A stretch of 64,000 nucleotides of DNA. Source: Aplidium turbinatum. Its lineage: Eukaryota; Chordata; Ascidiacea; Aplousobranchia; Polyclinidae. Within the stretch, counting starts at the first letter, position 1, and every line of letters begins with the position of its first letter. The notes under the pieces were generated by a model, which saw only the letters and a program-made list of their open reading frames with translations, was not told the origin of the DNA and searched no databases. This document shows positions 23,975 to 36,600 of the stretch, piece by piece. The stretch lies in the NCBI GenBank assembly GCA_918807975.1, contig OU964920.1, forward strand, positions 2,678,501 through 2,742,500. Reading direction: 5' to 3'. A program made the position numbers and the translations under genes.

Positions 23975-24120
23975 CGGGTTGCATAGCCGAGTCGTGAGAG
24001 TCCTGGTTCGACAATCGATAGGGCGCCGGTTCGACACCGCTCAGGAGCATGTGGTCGTGTCTTTGGCAAGACACTGAAAGACATGCCGTCGATTGCGAAG
24101 TGGCACCCATTCGACTATAA
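23975..24120 (+). mobile_element. tRNA-derived SINE, family 3
   Basis: GTTGCATAGCCGAGTCGTGA (A-box region), CGCCGGTTCGACACCGCTCA (B box), GTGGTCGTGTCTTTGGCAAG and AAAGACATGCCGTC, then a GTGGCACCCATTCGACTATA tail. Confidence 0.78.
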
Positions 24121-24443
24121 CTCATTGATTTTTCTCATTATTATGAACAGTGAACTGCGCAATAGAAAAATTTCTACTGCCTTTTTTAGAGCTATGGCTT
24201 GCTAAATTAGACTGAAAGTGCCAGGAAAAACTAGTTTAGCAACAATACTTCAGAAATCGAAGAAAAAGTTGTTTTGCAGTTTTGTTATAAATTATAGCAA
24301 CGAAATAAGGCGAAGAAGGTTCAAACGAAGAAGAACTAAAGATCACAGAATATTGTTATTTCTTTCACATTTATTTTTAGCAATCTGCTTCGATTGTGTT
24401 AACATTTTAAAAAGCCAAAAATGTCGCTGGTTCGTAGAACTAA

Positions 24444-24481
24444 TGACGTCATTCCGAGTGGCTATTGGTTAGCTATAAAAA
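24444..24481 (+). promoter_or_regulatory. CRE / inverted CCAAT / TATA-like cluster in copy A
   Basis: Within 40 bp lie a perfect CRE palindrome TGACGTCA (24444-24451), ATTGG (24464-24468, inverted CCAAT) and TATAAAAA (24474-24481). Copy B keeps the CRE (26232-26239) and ATTGG, but its TATA-like site is TATTAAAG. The spacing is promoter-like, but I see no clear coding product downstream. Confidence 0.35.
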
Positions 24482-25791
24482 GCTGCGCCTTGTAACCTTT
24501 AAAGTAATCAACTAAATATTTCAAGCAACTTTATCTTCCTTAGTGCTTTTTTTTTTAATTTTACAATAGTCTACTTCTGGCCTTGTATTGATAAAACAGA
24601 TAATTGTCTTTTATTGGAGTTCATGTCACTGACTGCCGAGGTGCTATGATGAACATACGAAAAATCATTCAATTAAAATTCTTTTTTGCATGAAGCCAAA
24701 CACAAGTGTGTCACTGCTTTACTCTTACATACAGTAAAATGTCCGGTCGTATTTATTCTTGCTTTGTATTTTTTTAGATAACAAAACAAGTTTGTTTTTT
24801 TTGTAATGTTATTAATAGATTCAGTCTTTTTGAGCAAAACAATTACTGCCTTTTTTGCCATTTGAACTTGCAACCCTAGCGTGACTCAGCTAATCACACG
24901 TGTACTGTAGCGTTTGCTGTCACGCTCTGGGCATTTACAATTATAAGTTGCAATGTTTAGAGCTCATCTATGCAAAGATGCAATTTGCTACAAAAATTTT
25001 GATTTTAAGCGTTCTTTGTATTTAGCCTCCATCCACTTTTTCTAGTTTCAAAAAAGACTTTTTGAATTTAGTTATGTTTTTGAATTTTCTGCACAACAAG
25101 CCCTTTCTATTCTGTTTTCACCTGTAGAAAAAACCTTCTCTAAACCCAAGAATTCAGAAGAAAGTGATTCCCAAGTTGGCTTCATTAACTCTCAAAAAGA
25201 GGATGCGTTAAGAAAAAGTGTTTCCAGATGCTTTCAAATTTCTAGCAAAAATATTACTTCAAAGCGGTGTTCACTCAAATCTTGTCCATTCAAACCTAAC
25301 CCAAAAATTAAGGTTAAAAATATTAGTTCAAAACAATTTCTAATCAACTCATTTTGCAATAATATCTTTAAACTTACAGTACTTTATCCAAAAAGAAGGT
25401 ATAAGTTTAAAAAATACTTTCAAAATTTTAACCCTAACCCAAGCCTTTAAATAAAAAAATATACAGAAAATTAAAACTACGCTTTAAGGACATAAATTAT
25501 CCTGTGCCAAGTAACAAATCTTGTAATTTTTTTCTGGTTGCAAGTTCTGTATGTAGATTAAGTTTGTAGACATTGTTATGGTTTGATAAATTTGATTGAG
25601 AAATCACTTTAAATTTATTTTAGAATAGCTTTTGATAGCTAAGACTTGGATTACCACTACTATAAAATCACACTCCACCTGAAAAGTGTAAACCGCATCT
25701 GGCAACACTAAAATTTAACACACACTCTTATTAGCAGGCAGTTGAGCATCCCGTACTTCTAGAAATCCCTCTATAAACCACACTGACAGTA

Positions 25792-26024
25792 GGGTGTCCG
25801 AAGTTTTTTTTGTAAAGAGTTCTTCGTAAATAATTCTTCGTAAAATTAGTTCTTTGTAAAACACTTCTTATCAAAGCATTTCTTCGTCATGCAATTGAAA
25901 TTTATGTATACCAAGAAATGCTTTACGAAGAATTGTTTTACGGATTTCATTTCACAAACAACTGTTTACGAAGAATTGTTTTACGAACAACTGTTTACGA
26001 ACAATTTGCCTATAACCGACTGTA
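25792..26024. mobile_element. 233-bp insertion in copy A with inverted TTCTTCGTAAA motifs
   Basis: The stretch is absent from copy B, so its edges are defined by comparison. The left half repeats TTCTTCGTAAA-type words and the right half their complements (TTTACGAAGAA), making a foldback. Flanks are CAGTA and CTGTA, possibly an imperfect 5-bp duplication. Likely a small non-autonomous DNA element that inserted after the tandem duplication. Confidence 0.7.
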
Positions 26025-26230
26025 GCATATCTACTTCACACAATATTATGTATCTGCAGTGACATCACTGCTGTTGTTACTTTTGTAACATGCTGCTTTA
26101 TTATTTGGAACTGACTGCCTACGAGAAACTTACAAATCGCTTCACTGAGACTTGAAAGGTTCATTATAGGAAATAACATTCAACACGTCTTCGCACGCAA
26201 TGAGATACCAAAAATAATCTATTACCTATA

Positions 26231-27825
26231 ATGACGTCATTCCGAGTGGCTATTGGTCAGCTATTAAAGGCTGCGCATTGTAACCTTTTAAGTAATCAAC
26301 TAAATATTCAAGCAACTTTATTTTCCTTAGCGTTTCTTTATTTTTTTTTGATTTTGCAAATGGTCTACTTCTGGCCTTGTATTGGTAAAACAGATAGTTG
26401 CCTTTTATTGGAGTTCATATATCATTGACTGCCAAGGTGCTATATGATAAACATGCGAAATATCATCCTATTAAAATTCTTGTTTGCCTGAAGCCAAACA
26501 CAAGTGTGTCCCTGCTCTACGCCTCTACTCTTACATACAGTAAAATGTCCGGTCGTATTCATTTTTGCTTTGTATTTTTTTAGATAACAAACCAAGTTTT
26601 CTTTTTTTTTGTAATTAATAAATTCAATCCTTTTGAGCAAAACAATTACTGCCTTTTTTGCCATTTGAGCTTGCAAACCTAGCGTGACTCAGCTAATTAC
26701 ACATTTAGTGCTTGCTGTCACGTTAGGGGAATTTACAATTGTATGTTGCAATGTTTAGAGCTCATCTATACAAACATGCATTCTGCTACAAATTCTCAAT
26801 TCAAAATCTTAATTTTAAGCGTTCTTTGTATTTAGCTTCTATCCACTTTTTATAGTTTCAAAAAATACTTTTTAAATTTAGTTATGTTTTTGAATTTTCT
26901 GCACAACAAGCCCTTTCCATTCTGTTTTCACCTGTAGAAAAAACCTTCTCTAAACTCAAGAATTCAGAATAATGGGCTTTCCAAGTTGGCTTCATTAACT
27001 CCCAAGAAGAGGATGCGTTAAGAAAAAGTGTTGCCAGATATTTTCAAATTTCTAGCAAAAATATTACTTCAAAGCGGTGGTCACTCAGGTCTTGTCCATT
27101 CAAACCTAACCTAAAATTTAAGGTTAAAAATATTAGTTCAAAACAATTTCAAATCAACTCATTTTGCAATAATATCTTTAAACTTACAGTAGGCTACATC
27201 ATCTAAAAAGAAGCTATAAGTTTGAAATATAGTTTCAAAATTTTAACCCTAACCCTAATCCAAGTCATTGAATCAAAAAATTATACAGAAAATTAAAATT
27301 ACGCTTTAGGGACATAAATTATCATGTGCCAAGTAACAAATCTTGTAATTTTTTTCTGGTTGCAAGTTCTGTATGTAGATTAACTTTGTAGACATTGTTA
27401 TGCTTTGATAAATTTGATTGAGAAATCACTTTAAATTTATTTTAGAATAGCTTTTGATAGCTAAGACTTGGATTACCACTACTATAAAATCACACTCCAC
27501 CTGAACAGTATAAACAGCATTTGGCAACATTAAAATTTAACACACCCTCTTATTGGCAGGTAGTTGGGCATCCCGTACTTCTAGAAATCCCTGTACCACG
27601 CTGACAGTACCATATCTAGTTCGTACAATATACTATGTATCTGCAGTAGTATTTATTGCTTATGTTGCTTTTGTGACATGTTGCTTTATTATTTGGAATT
27701 GTCTGCCTACTAGAAACTTACAAATCGCTTCACTGAGACTTGAAAGTTCATTACAGCTTATAACTTTCAACACTTCCTCGCACGCAATAAGATACCAAAA
27801 TAATCTATTACCTATAATGACTCTT
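26231..27825 (+). repeat. Tandem 1.8-kb duplication, copy B
   Basis: Copy B follows copy A head-to-tail and ends with the same CTATAATGAC. It is shorter mainly because it lacks the 233-bp insertion. Conserved landmarks include AACAAGCCCTTTC (24.9 kb-26.9 kb distance about 1.8 kb), TTCAAACCTAACC and GTAGACATTGTTATG. An AACCCTAACCCTAA run at about 27243 is only two telomere-like units. Confidence 0.88.
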
Positions 27826-27829
27826 ATAA

Positions 27830-30800
27830 GAATTCATGCATACTGACTCTCATGAATGAATGCAAGAAACACAAGGCGCTTATTGAAAAGTTTAATTACA
27901 AAATCTTAACAGAATGATCATGATTTGACTTGTTGCCAAATCATAGACTTCGAACATACGCTAAAGCGATTGTTACATCATACACAAGCATACCATTCTA
28001 GATTCAATATCTTTTAAGCTTCATCTTTACCATTTCCTTGCACTGTACATCTTTGATCTTTCATGACAGTGCATATAGCTCGTGAATATTTTGTGAACCA
28101 AGATAAAATTCAATTCAACATAAAACTATATTAACCAACTATACACAAAATTATCTCCATCCGCATTATTTTTAACCTTTCGTTAATGTAATCTTCCAAG
28201 TCACATTAACAAAAGATAAAAATTGTATGCACTCTTGAATTTGTCCAAACAAGTACATTGTATTCTTCATGGTAAGCTTAGTAATATTCGTAAACTTCTG
28301 CTAAGTATTTCAAAAGAACTCCCTTGCTACGGTATGCGTGATGTTAGGGGTTGGCTAAATAATCACTTTTTCAGAACAATGTTGTACATACAGTAGATTT
28401 GCAACGTACAGTACCATTCTATGACTACTTTTTGATATTGAGATAAAATTTTTCAACATTTATTGGCTAAGTGGTCCATTGTCTTTCAAAACATTAATTT
28501 AATCAAAAGTGAAAATTAATCTTTAAAATATGAAGAAAAAATGAATAACCATACATAAACGTATAAGCTATTATAGTCTGGTTTCATTACAATTTTGTAA
28601 TTTCCCTACATTTTGGGGTCCAGTGTTCAGTAGTAGGTAGTCGATAGAGCGGTTTGCAACAATTTTAATTTGGTTGGTGCCACCCCTCATTCTAGGAAAG
28701 GTAATTCAGAATGAAACAAAAATCAGCACAAAAACCTCCTCTCGAGACAAAATGAAACTAAATGATAAGGCGTTTGAATCAAAATAAAACCAAATATGTC
28801 GCTATTTCAAAATAGTTTTGTTATTATTTATTTGCATCAGACAAGAATGTCCATATTCGAATTAACAAACCAAAAAAAATACACAAAAATAAGTGGCATA
28901 CAGTTTAACACAAACAGCAGCGGCGCAAAAGTAACCTAAAAACAATTCAGCTCAAAACTGACAAATACAATGGACTGCGGTCAGCTCAACAAAATTTGAC
29001 GGGTTCCTTTCGTTGTCCAACAAACCTAATAGAGTATCAACAAGGTTGTCTGTTAATCAGTTTAGTTAAATGTTAAAAACTATCTGAGGATATGCATCAT
29101 TTATTTATAATCACGTTTTCTGTGTCAACAAAAGTGCAGATTGCGAGCCGTGAACACGTTTTCCTGATTGACGCCCCTTTTGCTTAAGGAAAACGGACAT
29201 TGAGGTAATTCTCAGCTAGTAAAATTGGTCTTTTTCATTTGATCAATTACTAATAGTAATAATACATGACTATCTTTATAGAATGCTCCGTAAATCTCTC
29301 CATTAAAACATTTTTTCTCAAGCAGGGTATTAGCACCTTCTGGAGATAATAAAACTGACTTTAGAAAATGTTGGAAAGCAATGACATTGCTAGAAAGACA
29401 GTTTTAAAAGAGCAAAAGAAACCGCTGGCTTGCAAACATTTTAAAATTTAAAATAAAGAGTTTGTTTAAGTTCGTACAATGGGTACTGAATGCAGCAAAG
29501 AAATATGAAAGGTCATTCAACATGTGATACAATCCCATTAAAACAAAAATCAATGGAAGACGCGATACTTGAGTTCATCAGTGGCACATCGACATGCACC
29601 ACTGATGATCCTAAACAAATATGAAACTCGAGTATGGCTTCTTCCACTTTCGTTCAATCCTGGCCCTAATGCAATTAAAACGTTGTAATAACATTGAAAA
29701 CGTTTTTGTTTTTTTTGAGGGGGAGAGCAAGATAAAATTGATAAAATTGAGTGGGCAAGTCCCTGTTATGAAGTGCCAAATAGCATGCATGATAGCATAG
29801 CCAAATGTCTACCATAATTCAACATTAAATTGTGACATATTGGTGATAAAATCAGTGGGAACTGGGCCGTTTAGATTTACAAACGAGATGCAAGAGTTAC
29901 AAAAACTTACCAAACTCACCTCTGGGCAAAAAAAATGTTTAGAAATTTTTTTTCAATTCCATAATCAAATATTGAATAACTAAATCAATAGTTTTCAAAA
30001 AAATTCGTTGTGACGCACTTAGAACAATTTGCTGAACTCGTGACGCACTGATGACGATTGATAACATAGTTGTAAATTGGCGAAGTTATGTTATGAGCTA
30101 CGTGACACACAGGACCTAACATCAATACTCCATATGTTAATTTAATGTTTCTCTGTAAATTTTATCAAAAATTTATAGAATTTTTATCTGCCGTGATTAA
30201 TAAGCCCCTTGAAGATTTTATTTTGAAAAGTCGATTACCAACATACATTTGCCAATTGACATCTTTCATCTTCCCGTTTTGTCGCTTCTACCTATTTCTT
30301 GACCTCTGTTATGTTTAGCAAATATTGTTTTTCATTGTGATGGTCAGAAACAAAAATAAACTGAACTAAACTGGTATTATATGTAGACTGTACGGTTAAA
30401 GCAAGTCTGATTTTGACTCTGATTTTTTAACTTCTGTTTGCCCCTTGACTGTGTCACTTGTTTTGCTCACGATTACTATTTATAGTGTAGCTACTGGTTT
30501 CTTCCGAAAGAATAAACGTAATTACCTCCCACTTGAAGGCTGATTTTTTTGGACAAAATTATTTTTTAACACAAAATACAAGCAACTAGAGAGATCAGAT
30601 TTAAACATTTAGCTTGTCAGGAATCACTGATGACTTAATGCATAATGTTCCTTATCAGAGGAAATTTTAAATGAAATTAAATGTCAAACTTGTTTATACA
30701 ATCAAGCAGTGTCATTTAGCGTTGTATCCGAAAGGAAACATTTGCAACACTTTAATATCATCTTAGTGGTTTAAGTAGGCCTACGTTACATGTTGCATGA

Positions 30801-33800
30801 AAGTGTTTCGTTTCATGTGACGAAGAAAAACGTGAGCTATAACTCACGTGGAGTTTTAATGGTTTTAACTTAAAATTATAAGCAACTGAGCGAGCGAGCT
30901 TTGCTTGTTGGTATGTCCTACACAGCAATAAAAAGCAATTAGTTCTATTCATGAATACAATGGCTACTAAGAGATGCGGCCTGATTTGTTCTCTTCGGCA
31001 AAGTTTTCTAGATTTTTACAACTTTTTGTAACTGTCTGAATGAAATATTCTAAAAATAATATTTTAACGTCGTCTTCACAGTCTTTTCCAGGCGACAAAA
31101 TTGTTTTTAACACCACCAGGCTTTGTAAAACAAAAACAGTCTGATTCAGAAAATTTCAGTCAGACTTTTAGCCGCTTGTGAATTGTTTGATTGGACGTTT
31201 TTCACTTTTCTTTTTTAGTTTTCACTTTCTTCTCCAAGGCAACAAAAAGCTTTTATATCAATGAAACAAAAACTAAAATCGTCTTAGAAAATTTCATTCA
31301 GACAATTTGTGATTTAAACAAACCTTTTGTTGCTCTCACAACTTGAACATACTGTACAAGAAAGCTCTTTAGATAGCAAGCTTTTTGAAAGTGTTGCATT
31401 TTAAAAGTAAAAAGGTGTTGCATTGCATTTTAAACTGTGTTCATGTTACAATTTCTCACACTGTGTTTATTCATTAGTTTATAAAACTTTTGAGTTGAAT
31501 ACAGAGATGCAATAGTTTGTAGCATTTCAGTCAAACACTTTACTATTTCTACACAGCAAGAACAACAGCTTATCCTACACAATAAATTGTAGATTTTGCT
31601 GCGGACTTTATTAGCTGTGACAGCCATAAAATAATAATTAAATAACAATCTTAAAAGTTTAAATAAAAAGAAGATTTGCTTCTTTATTAATGCTTTTAAG
31701 CTCATTGGCAAAACACCCAGAAGACAAAACCCAAAGAAGGCCTCAAAGGAAAATGCTTTTTTGCTTTTTTTAAAAAAGTCTTTAGCTTCATTGATCTAAC
31801 TGTCACATTTCATCGAATAAATAAATCCGGAAAATCTTGAAGGCCGTTAAAAAGGACGAATGTCTTGTTTTTACACACATGCCCTTTTGCCACTGCACAG
31901 TAAGAATCGTCAGTGACCTCTTTTTCTTCCAAGTTCCAACTCTTTGTTTATAATTCTGTTAATTGTTTGGTTTTATCTTTTAGTTTCCTTAATTTGACCT
32001 CGCTGTTTTTAAACTTTGCCGTGCTTTGACTCTGCTTGCTGTAGTCGGTTGCTACCAACTGTTGTTTGAGTTTTGTTTCTTGATAAGCTCATATTTAGAT
32101 GTTAGCGACTTCCTTTACATCACGCTTACTATGGTCTACAGATAAACTTTTGAGTAAATTTTTAATGTAACTGAAGAAATCTTAAATTTTTAAAGTCAAA
32201 TGTATGACGTCATTGATTTGTTACACATGTACCACATTTATTTCACATGTGTACATCAACAATCAATGCAAAATGATTCTGCTTTATATTTCTACAGTAC
32301 ATTGGTGTTCAGTTCTAACACTACACGCAATCCCTCGTACATGCAAGACGCTTGCGTCGTAACAGTGAGCTACGTAGCCTACGCCACGCAACAGCAGGGT
32401 ACGCACAAAACGTAGCTACAGTACGTGCAAGACATTCTGCGTAACTGCTTTAATTTCTTTTTTGCTCTGTGATGTAACACAGTGGTATAACGTCACAAAG
32501 AATACCATTATTATTCTATGACCTCTAAACGTCGGTCAAATGTAGTTTTTATTGCAGCCTAACCTGTATGCAAATTTTATTTCTCGAAATTTCAAAACTG
32601 TCTGTAGTTTGAGACTTGTAATGTCAAGCAATGATATAAATTCTTAGAAAGCATGAAAGGACGTTGTTGGTGGGTTTGCAGCTGCTTATTTGGTAATATC
32701 GATTTAGAAATGAAAACGCGTTACGTCCAATCTACAAGATTTCATTAAAGCTTTTAATAGAGCTCCCATTTTATAAAATACTTTTCTCCTTTAATTTTTT
32801 TTCCATTTTAAAGCAACGTCATTTAACAAGAAAACGACAAAAATACAATACCACGAAAAAACTAAATATTTTTCAAGAGCCACCAAACAATGGCATGTAT
32901 TTTTACGAAAAGCAAAAAAGTTTACTAATCGACATGGGCTGGCTGACAAAGCATTCTGCTCCTCACTTGATGAGCACCTCTTGTAAGTTTTCTTTTTCCC
33001 CTATACTTTCAGTAATATTTATCTATTTGTCGAAGACGCTTATTGCAATTCATTCTAGTGCAAAGTAGCTGCGACATTAACATAGCAGCGCCCTACGCTG
33101 CATAGATAAACTTTGAATTTGCAGTAGTTGGAATATTGCAGTATACTGCTAGTGTTTGTTTTTACAGAATCTAAACTTGCAAAACCAGATTCAACTGGTA
33201 AGTTACTAAATTACATCACGGTCTTGCAACAAGGATTTTAGATGCGTAACATAGGAGAGAAAATTTCCCTTGTGACTCATTCAGCCTACTTCTTGAGACG
33301 AGTTGGCGATCCAACTTTGGGCGGCGACCGGCTGTTTGAGAAAATTCAAACAACATAATCATGTTTTATTTGATACGCATTGCGACAATTATTACGCTGC
33401 GAATTACGGATGCAGCACAACAGACAGTAACAAGCAGCGAAGGAATATTTTTTCATGTAGTCAGCAGCTTCCATTGTTTTATTTTTGCATCACCGCGTGC
33501 TCTGAAGCGGTGTCGAATCGACGGCCTTTCAAGTATAATCGCTACCACTCGGATGTTCACCATCAGTCAAAATTCATACAACCGGCACCACAAAAAAAAA
33601 AACTTTAACTACCGATTCAGAAGTTGCCAAACCATATACGGTAGATAAATCGACGCTGCATCCTTTGTAAACTTTAATACAGTTGTTAGCCACTCTCATT
33701 TAAAGAAAGAGAAAAAGTAACGCAGGAAAGCAAAAACTCTTTATGGATGTTTCTGCTTTTTTTACTCATCGGATGTAGTATTTATTTATTCTGTCACTAA

Positions 33801-34135
33801 GAACTTGGCACCTTCTCACGGTGTGGACTGTAGAGGCTTGTGTGGGTATCTGTGTTCCAACAAGATGATACCCCAGACAAAACCGGTGCCTGGACGGCAC
33901 AACGCCTCCCAGACACACATCTCACAATGAAAATTACTATTCAAGTGTCGTTTTTTGGCATCAAATTACGTGCTAGGGTTCTTCATCTTGTTAACGCAGA
34001 AAATCTCTGCAACTATTGAAACCTCACGAAAAAAAGAAAAAGTTTTAAATTGCAAAATAATCAAAAAACAAGCTGTATATGTATATTCTACAACACGTAT
34101 GAAAACTACATAATCAAGTTTTACACCATTGCTTG
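27830..34135. other. AT-rich stretch without recognised genes
   Basis: I see no long open frame and no conserved protein signature. It holds the repeat at 29430-29770. A GC-richer patch at about 33790-33935 (GGTGTGGACTGTAGAGGC and ACAAAACCGGTGCCTGGACG) stands out from its surroundings, but I cannot assign it. Confidence 0.5.
29430..29770. repeat. Interspersed repeat shared with 60175-60385
   Basis: Shared words include GTCATTCAACATGTGATAC (versus GTCATTCAACATGTAACAC), AACGTTGTAATAACATT and AGGGGGAGAGCAAGAT. No coding signal. It contains a small inverted piece at 29570-29635 (GTTCATCAGTGGCACATCG and CACCACTGATGATCC). Confidence 0.65.
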
Positions 34136-34899
34136 TCACTTTCTGACCATCAAGGTGGAAAAGAAAAGTTGCTGCTGAAGGATCAAAACTTTTGATTTTC
34201 CGTGGTTTACGCAGCTCTTCCTGAAAAGATCACTCATATCTTCAGCATCTTTAAAGGCGAGAATGGCATTTTGATATGCTGTGATAGCCGACCTGTAACC
34301 TTTAGTATCTTCAAAAGATGCAGCACTGATTGCATGATTTAGACCGACTACTCTGAACTGTGTGTAGTTCTCATGAAATATATCCTTTATTAGAGCTATG
34401 GATAGCTGTGTGCATTTTTGAACATCAGGGTTCCTCGAACCATAATGGAAACAGGCTGCTTTGAAATATGAGCACCAAGCTTCAGTTAGAGCCAAGATTT
34501 TAACATCTTCAGCTACTGTTTTCCGAACGATCTTCAGTAGAAGATGCAACATCGAAGTGACTCGTAACGTCACTTCCGGGTTCAAGATCTGGTTCTTTTT
34601 TTTTATTGAAAGAGCACACGCCCAAATTGCTCTTGCGCACTTTCGTATCTCTTTCATCTTCAGCTGAGGATGAGTGAACTTGTTGCACAGTGAGATGCAC
34701 CACTTCATCAAAGTTAGAGATTCATTGACCTTGGAGCGTTTACGAAGCATGTCAGCAATCTGGAGGGTGTTTGTCATTATGATGTCATAATTTGTATCGC
34801 TTTGTTCCATCCCGACGAGTTTGTCATTTTGCGCAATGATGCTGACAATAATCTCTTGTTTGGGAACGTTTTTCTTCAACAATACACGTGATACAACTT
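34136..34899 (-). CDS. Unidentified helical-repeat (TPR-like) protein, last exon
   Basis: A long coding exon preceded by a polypyrimidine tract and acceptor (CTCTTTTTCAG), phase 1, beginning VVSRVLLKKNVPKQE and running about 253 residues to a stop at 34136. No ATG fits as the start at its upstream end, so earlier exons must exist toward higher coordinates; I could not recognise them. The sequence is rich in amphipathic helices with repeated Ala, Leu and aromatic positions (for example CARAIWACALSIKK and SAITAYQNAILAFKDAEDM), resembling tetratricopeptide-type arrays. There is no signal peptide or transmembrane helix. Function unknown. The length of the open frame and the good acceptor make it a real exon. 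Confidence 0.65.
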
Positions 34900-35312
34900 C
34901 TGAAAAAGAGGAAGAACGTAAAATACATTGTTTTTTGTAGAAATTTGTTTAAAAGGAGTAAAGTCAACACTTTGCTAAACTGCTCATCATAAATAAACCT
35001 CCGACTGCACAAACACAAAGTTAATGGCATTATTCAAATGCTTTAACAGTAGTATAACGTGATTTAACATTATTTGAATAAATTGCTTAGTTGTCAGTCA
35101 TCTTGTTTATGATACAGTGAAATTACAGCTTCCCAAGGTTATGAAGTGGCTTTTGTTAACAATACAGTTTGCAAATATGCAAAAGAATAATAATATTAAA
35201 CTAAACAATGTTATTCGCAAATTGAAAGAAAAGTTTGATTACTGATTGTATTATAGACACATGCCGAAAGGCCCCTTGTTTCAGAGAGACGTCTCCAGAA
35301 GAATTTCCAGAC

Positions 35313-35363
35313 AGCAAAATCCTCCATTTTTCATTGATTCAATGAAAAATGAGGGATTTTGCT
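35313..35363. repeat. Short near-perfect hairpin
   Basis: Arms AGCAAAATCCTCCATTTTTC and its complement with one mismatch, almost no loop. Origin unknown; a small foldback remnant is likely. Confidence 0.7.
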
Positions 35364-35512
35364 ATTTCGAAGAGTGAAATACGTTTTCGGTTTTGAGTAA
35401 CTCCCTTGATAAAGCTAAATGATTGCGTGTTTTTAACGTCTTCTAACATCTGCAAGAGGAAGGGACATAGAAGTGCTTCCAGTTGAGTTTCAACTTGTTA
35501 GATCAACAACAA

Positions 35513-35585
35513 CGTCCGCCCCGATAGCTCAGTTGGTCAGCAGGTTATTAATTTGCCTGAGTCTTGTTTCAGAGTTTGATTCAAT
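35513..35585 (+). repeat. Degenerate tRNA-like SINE head
   Basis: GCCCCGATAGCTCAGTTGGT has a good A box. The B box is degraded (AGAGTTTGATTC). The start resembles the family-2 head at 36312 but the body does not continue. Confidence 0.5.
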
Positions 35586-36311
35586 TAATTAACATTTCAG
35601 ATGGAAAATCAAAAACCCTAGGATATGTAGGCTATGTGCAGACTAAACAACGCTCAATGAACACACAATCCATTTGCTGATGCGCCTGGATATAACAACG
35701 TGACCTGTGGAGGCCTCAAACGCAAGAACAACATGGAACTAATGTAGAAAATGACTGATTTTCTGGCATAAACTTTGAAACGTCATACCTAGTAATGATG
35801 TAGGTTGTAGACGAATTAATCTTGGGGGAAAAACTTTAGGCATGGTGCTTGTTGGGCAGTGGAAGCTTCTCGAAAGAAAACTATTAACAACAAACTTGGA
35901 ACTTTAGTGAATGTATCTGTAAGCTAAAACAAAAGTAAGATACAGCGAATTCGTTCATTAGGACTAAAGTAAACGTGATTTTGAATTCTTTATTTTGTAA
36001 GCAACATATATCCCAGTATCATGAAGTTATAGACTATTTCACAGTTGAGCGAAGACAGAATGCAAATGTTTTGTAATATATTTTCTAGCGAGACGACTGG
36101 AAAGCAGGACCGTTGAGAATAGAATCTGGGCCAGTTGCCAACGAGAAGCGCAGCCCCCAAACAAGATAACTTTAAACATAACAATTGGACTCCAAAGAAT
36201 ATGTAGTGTTTTTTTTTGCTTTCGTGGCTCCTGAAAACACTCTAGACCCCTAAAATTATCTTTGGCACGCGTTTAAAAGTCTCCCCGGACCCCGTGTCAA
36301 TCCTATTGCTA

Positions 36312-36600
36312 AAATCCGCCCCGTTAGCTCAGTAGTTATGCGCCGGGCTCAAGATCACGCGGCGCAAGTTCAACTCTCGGGGTGTGCGCTTGAGCAACGC
36401 ACTTTCAGGACTGCTCTCCATTCAGCGGCACCTAGTGAATGGAATAATTCCCAGGCAACAACACTTCAACAATCGGAAAACTTCACTCTGCCAATCTCGG
36501 TAACCGGCCCTGTGTCAAGAGCCTCTACAAGTATGCGAAACTACCAGGAATAACCTATCAAGGCTTTGACAGTCTGAGGATAAAGATTCAAAACCAACCA
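36312..36600 (+). mobile_element. tRNA-derived SINE, family 2, best head
   Basis: The head CCCCGTTAGCTCAGTAGTTA has a clear A box, and GTTCAACTCTCGGGG is the B box plus acceptor arm. The body reads GCTCTCCATTCAGCGGCACC, CTTCACTCTGCCAATCTCGG, GAGCCTCTACAAGTATGCG and CAAGGCTTTGACAGTCTGAG. Other copies: 12150-12400 and 18285-18570 (plus), 21990-22215 and 10190-10280 (minus). It sits just left of the large hAT element. Confidence 0.87.

Larger units (their letters stand above)
24441..26230 (+). repeat. Tandem 1.8-kb duplication, copy A
   Basis: Copy A runs from TAATGACGTCATTCCGAGTG to CTATAATGAC, where copy B begins without a gap. The two copies are highly similar throughout, with small indels. 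TAATGAC stands at the left edge, at the junction and at the right edge. Copy A contains an extra 233-bp insertion (25792-26024). No long conserved open frame is shared, so any product would be non-coding or absent. It is not obviously LTR-like, because no internal region separates the copies. Confidence 0.88.

Noticed and set aside
27240-27260. Telomere-like AACCCTAACCCTAA
   Set aside because: Only two units, with a single-unit counterpart in copy A; not a telomere or interstitial array.
24441-27825. Tandem pair as two long terminal repeats
   Set aside because: The copies abut without an internal region, lack TG...CA ends and primer-binding or polypurine sites.
27553-27846. 97-codon open frame in tandem copy B
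   Set aside because: It has no ATG at its upstream end and is not preserved in copy A.
32888-33215. Two exon-like segments with good GTAAGT donors (near 32980 and 33200)
   Set aside because: Joining them in phase gives an immediate stop; treated as chance splice-like sequence.
33303-33648. Two overlapping plus-strand open frames, one starting with a signal-peptide-like MFYLIRIATIITLRI
   Set aside because: No cysteine framework, no family resemblance and no convincing splice sites; composition does not favour either frame.
36312-36385. tRNA gene candidate
   Set aside because: The cloverleaf-like part is the head of a SINE whose body follows and recurs elsewhere in the window.
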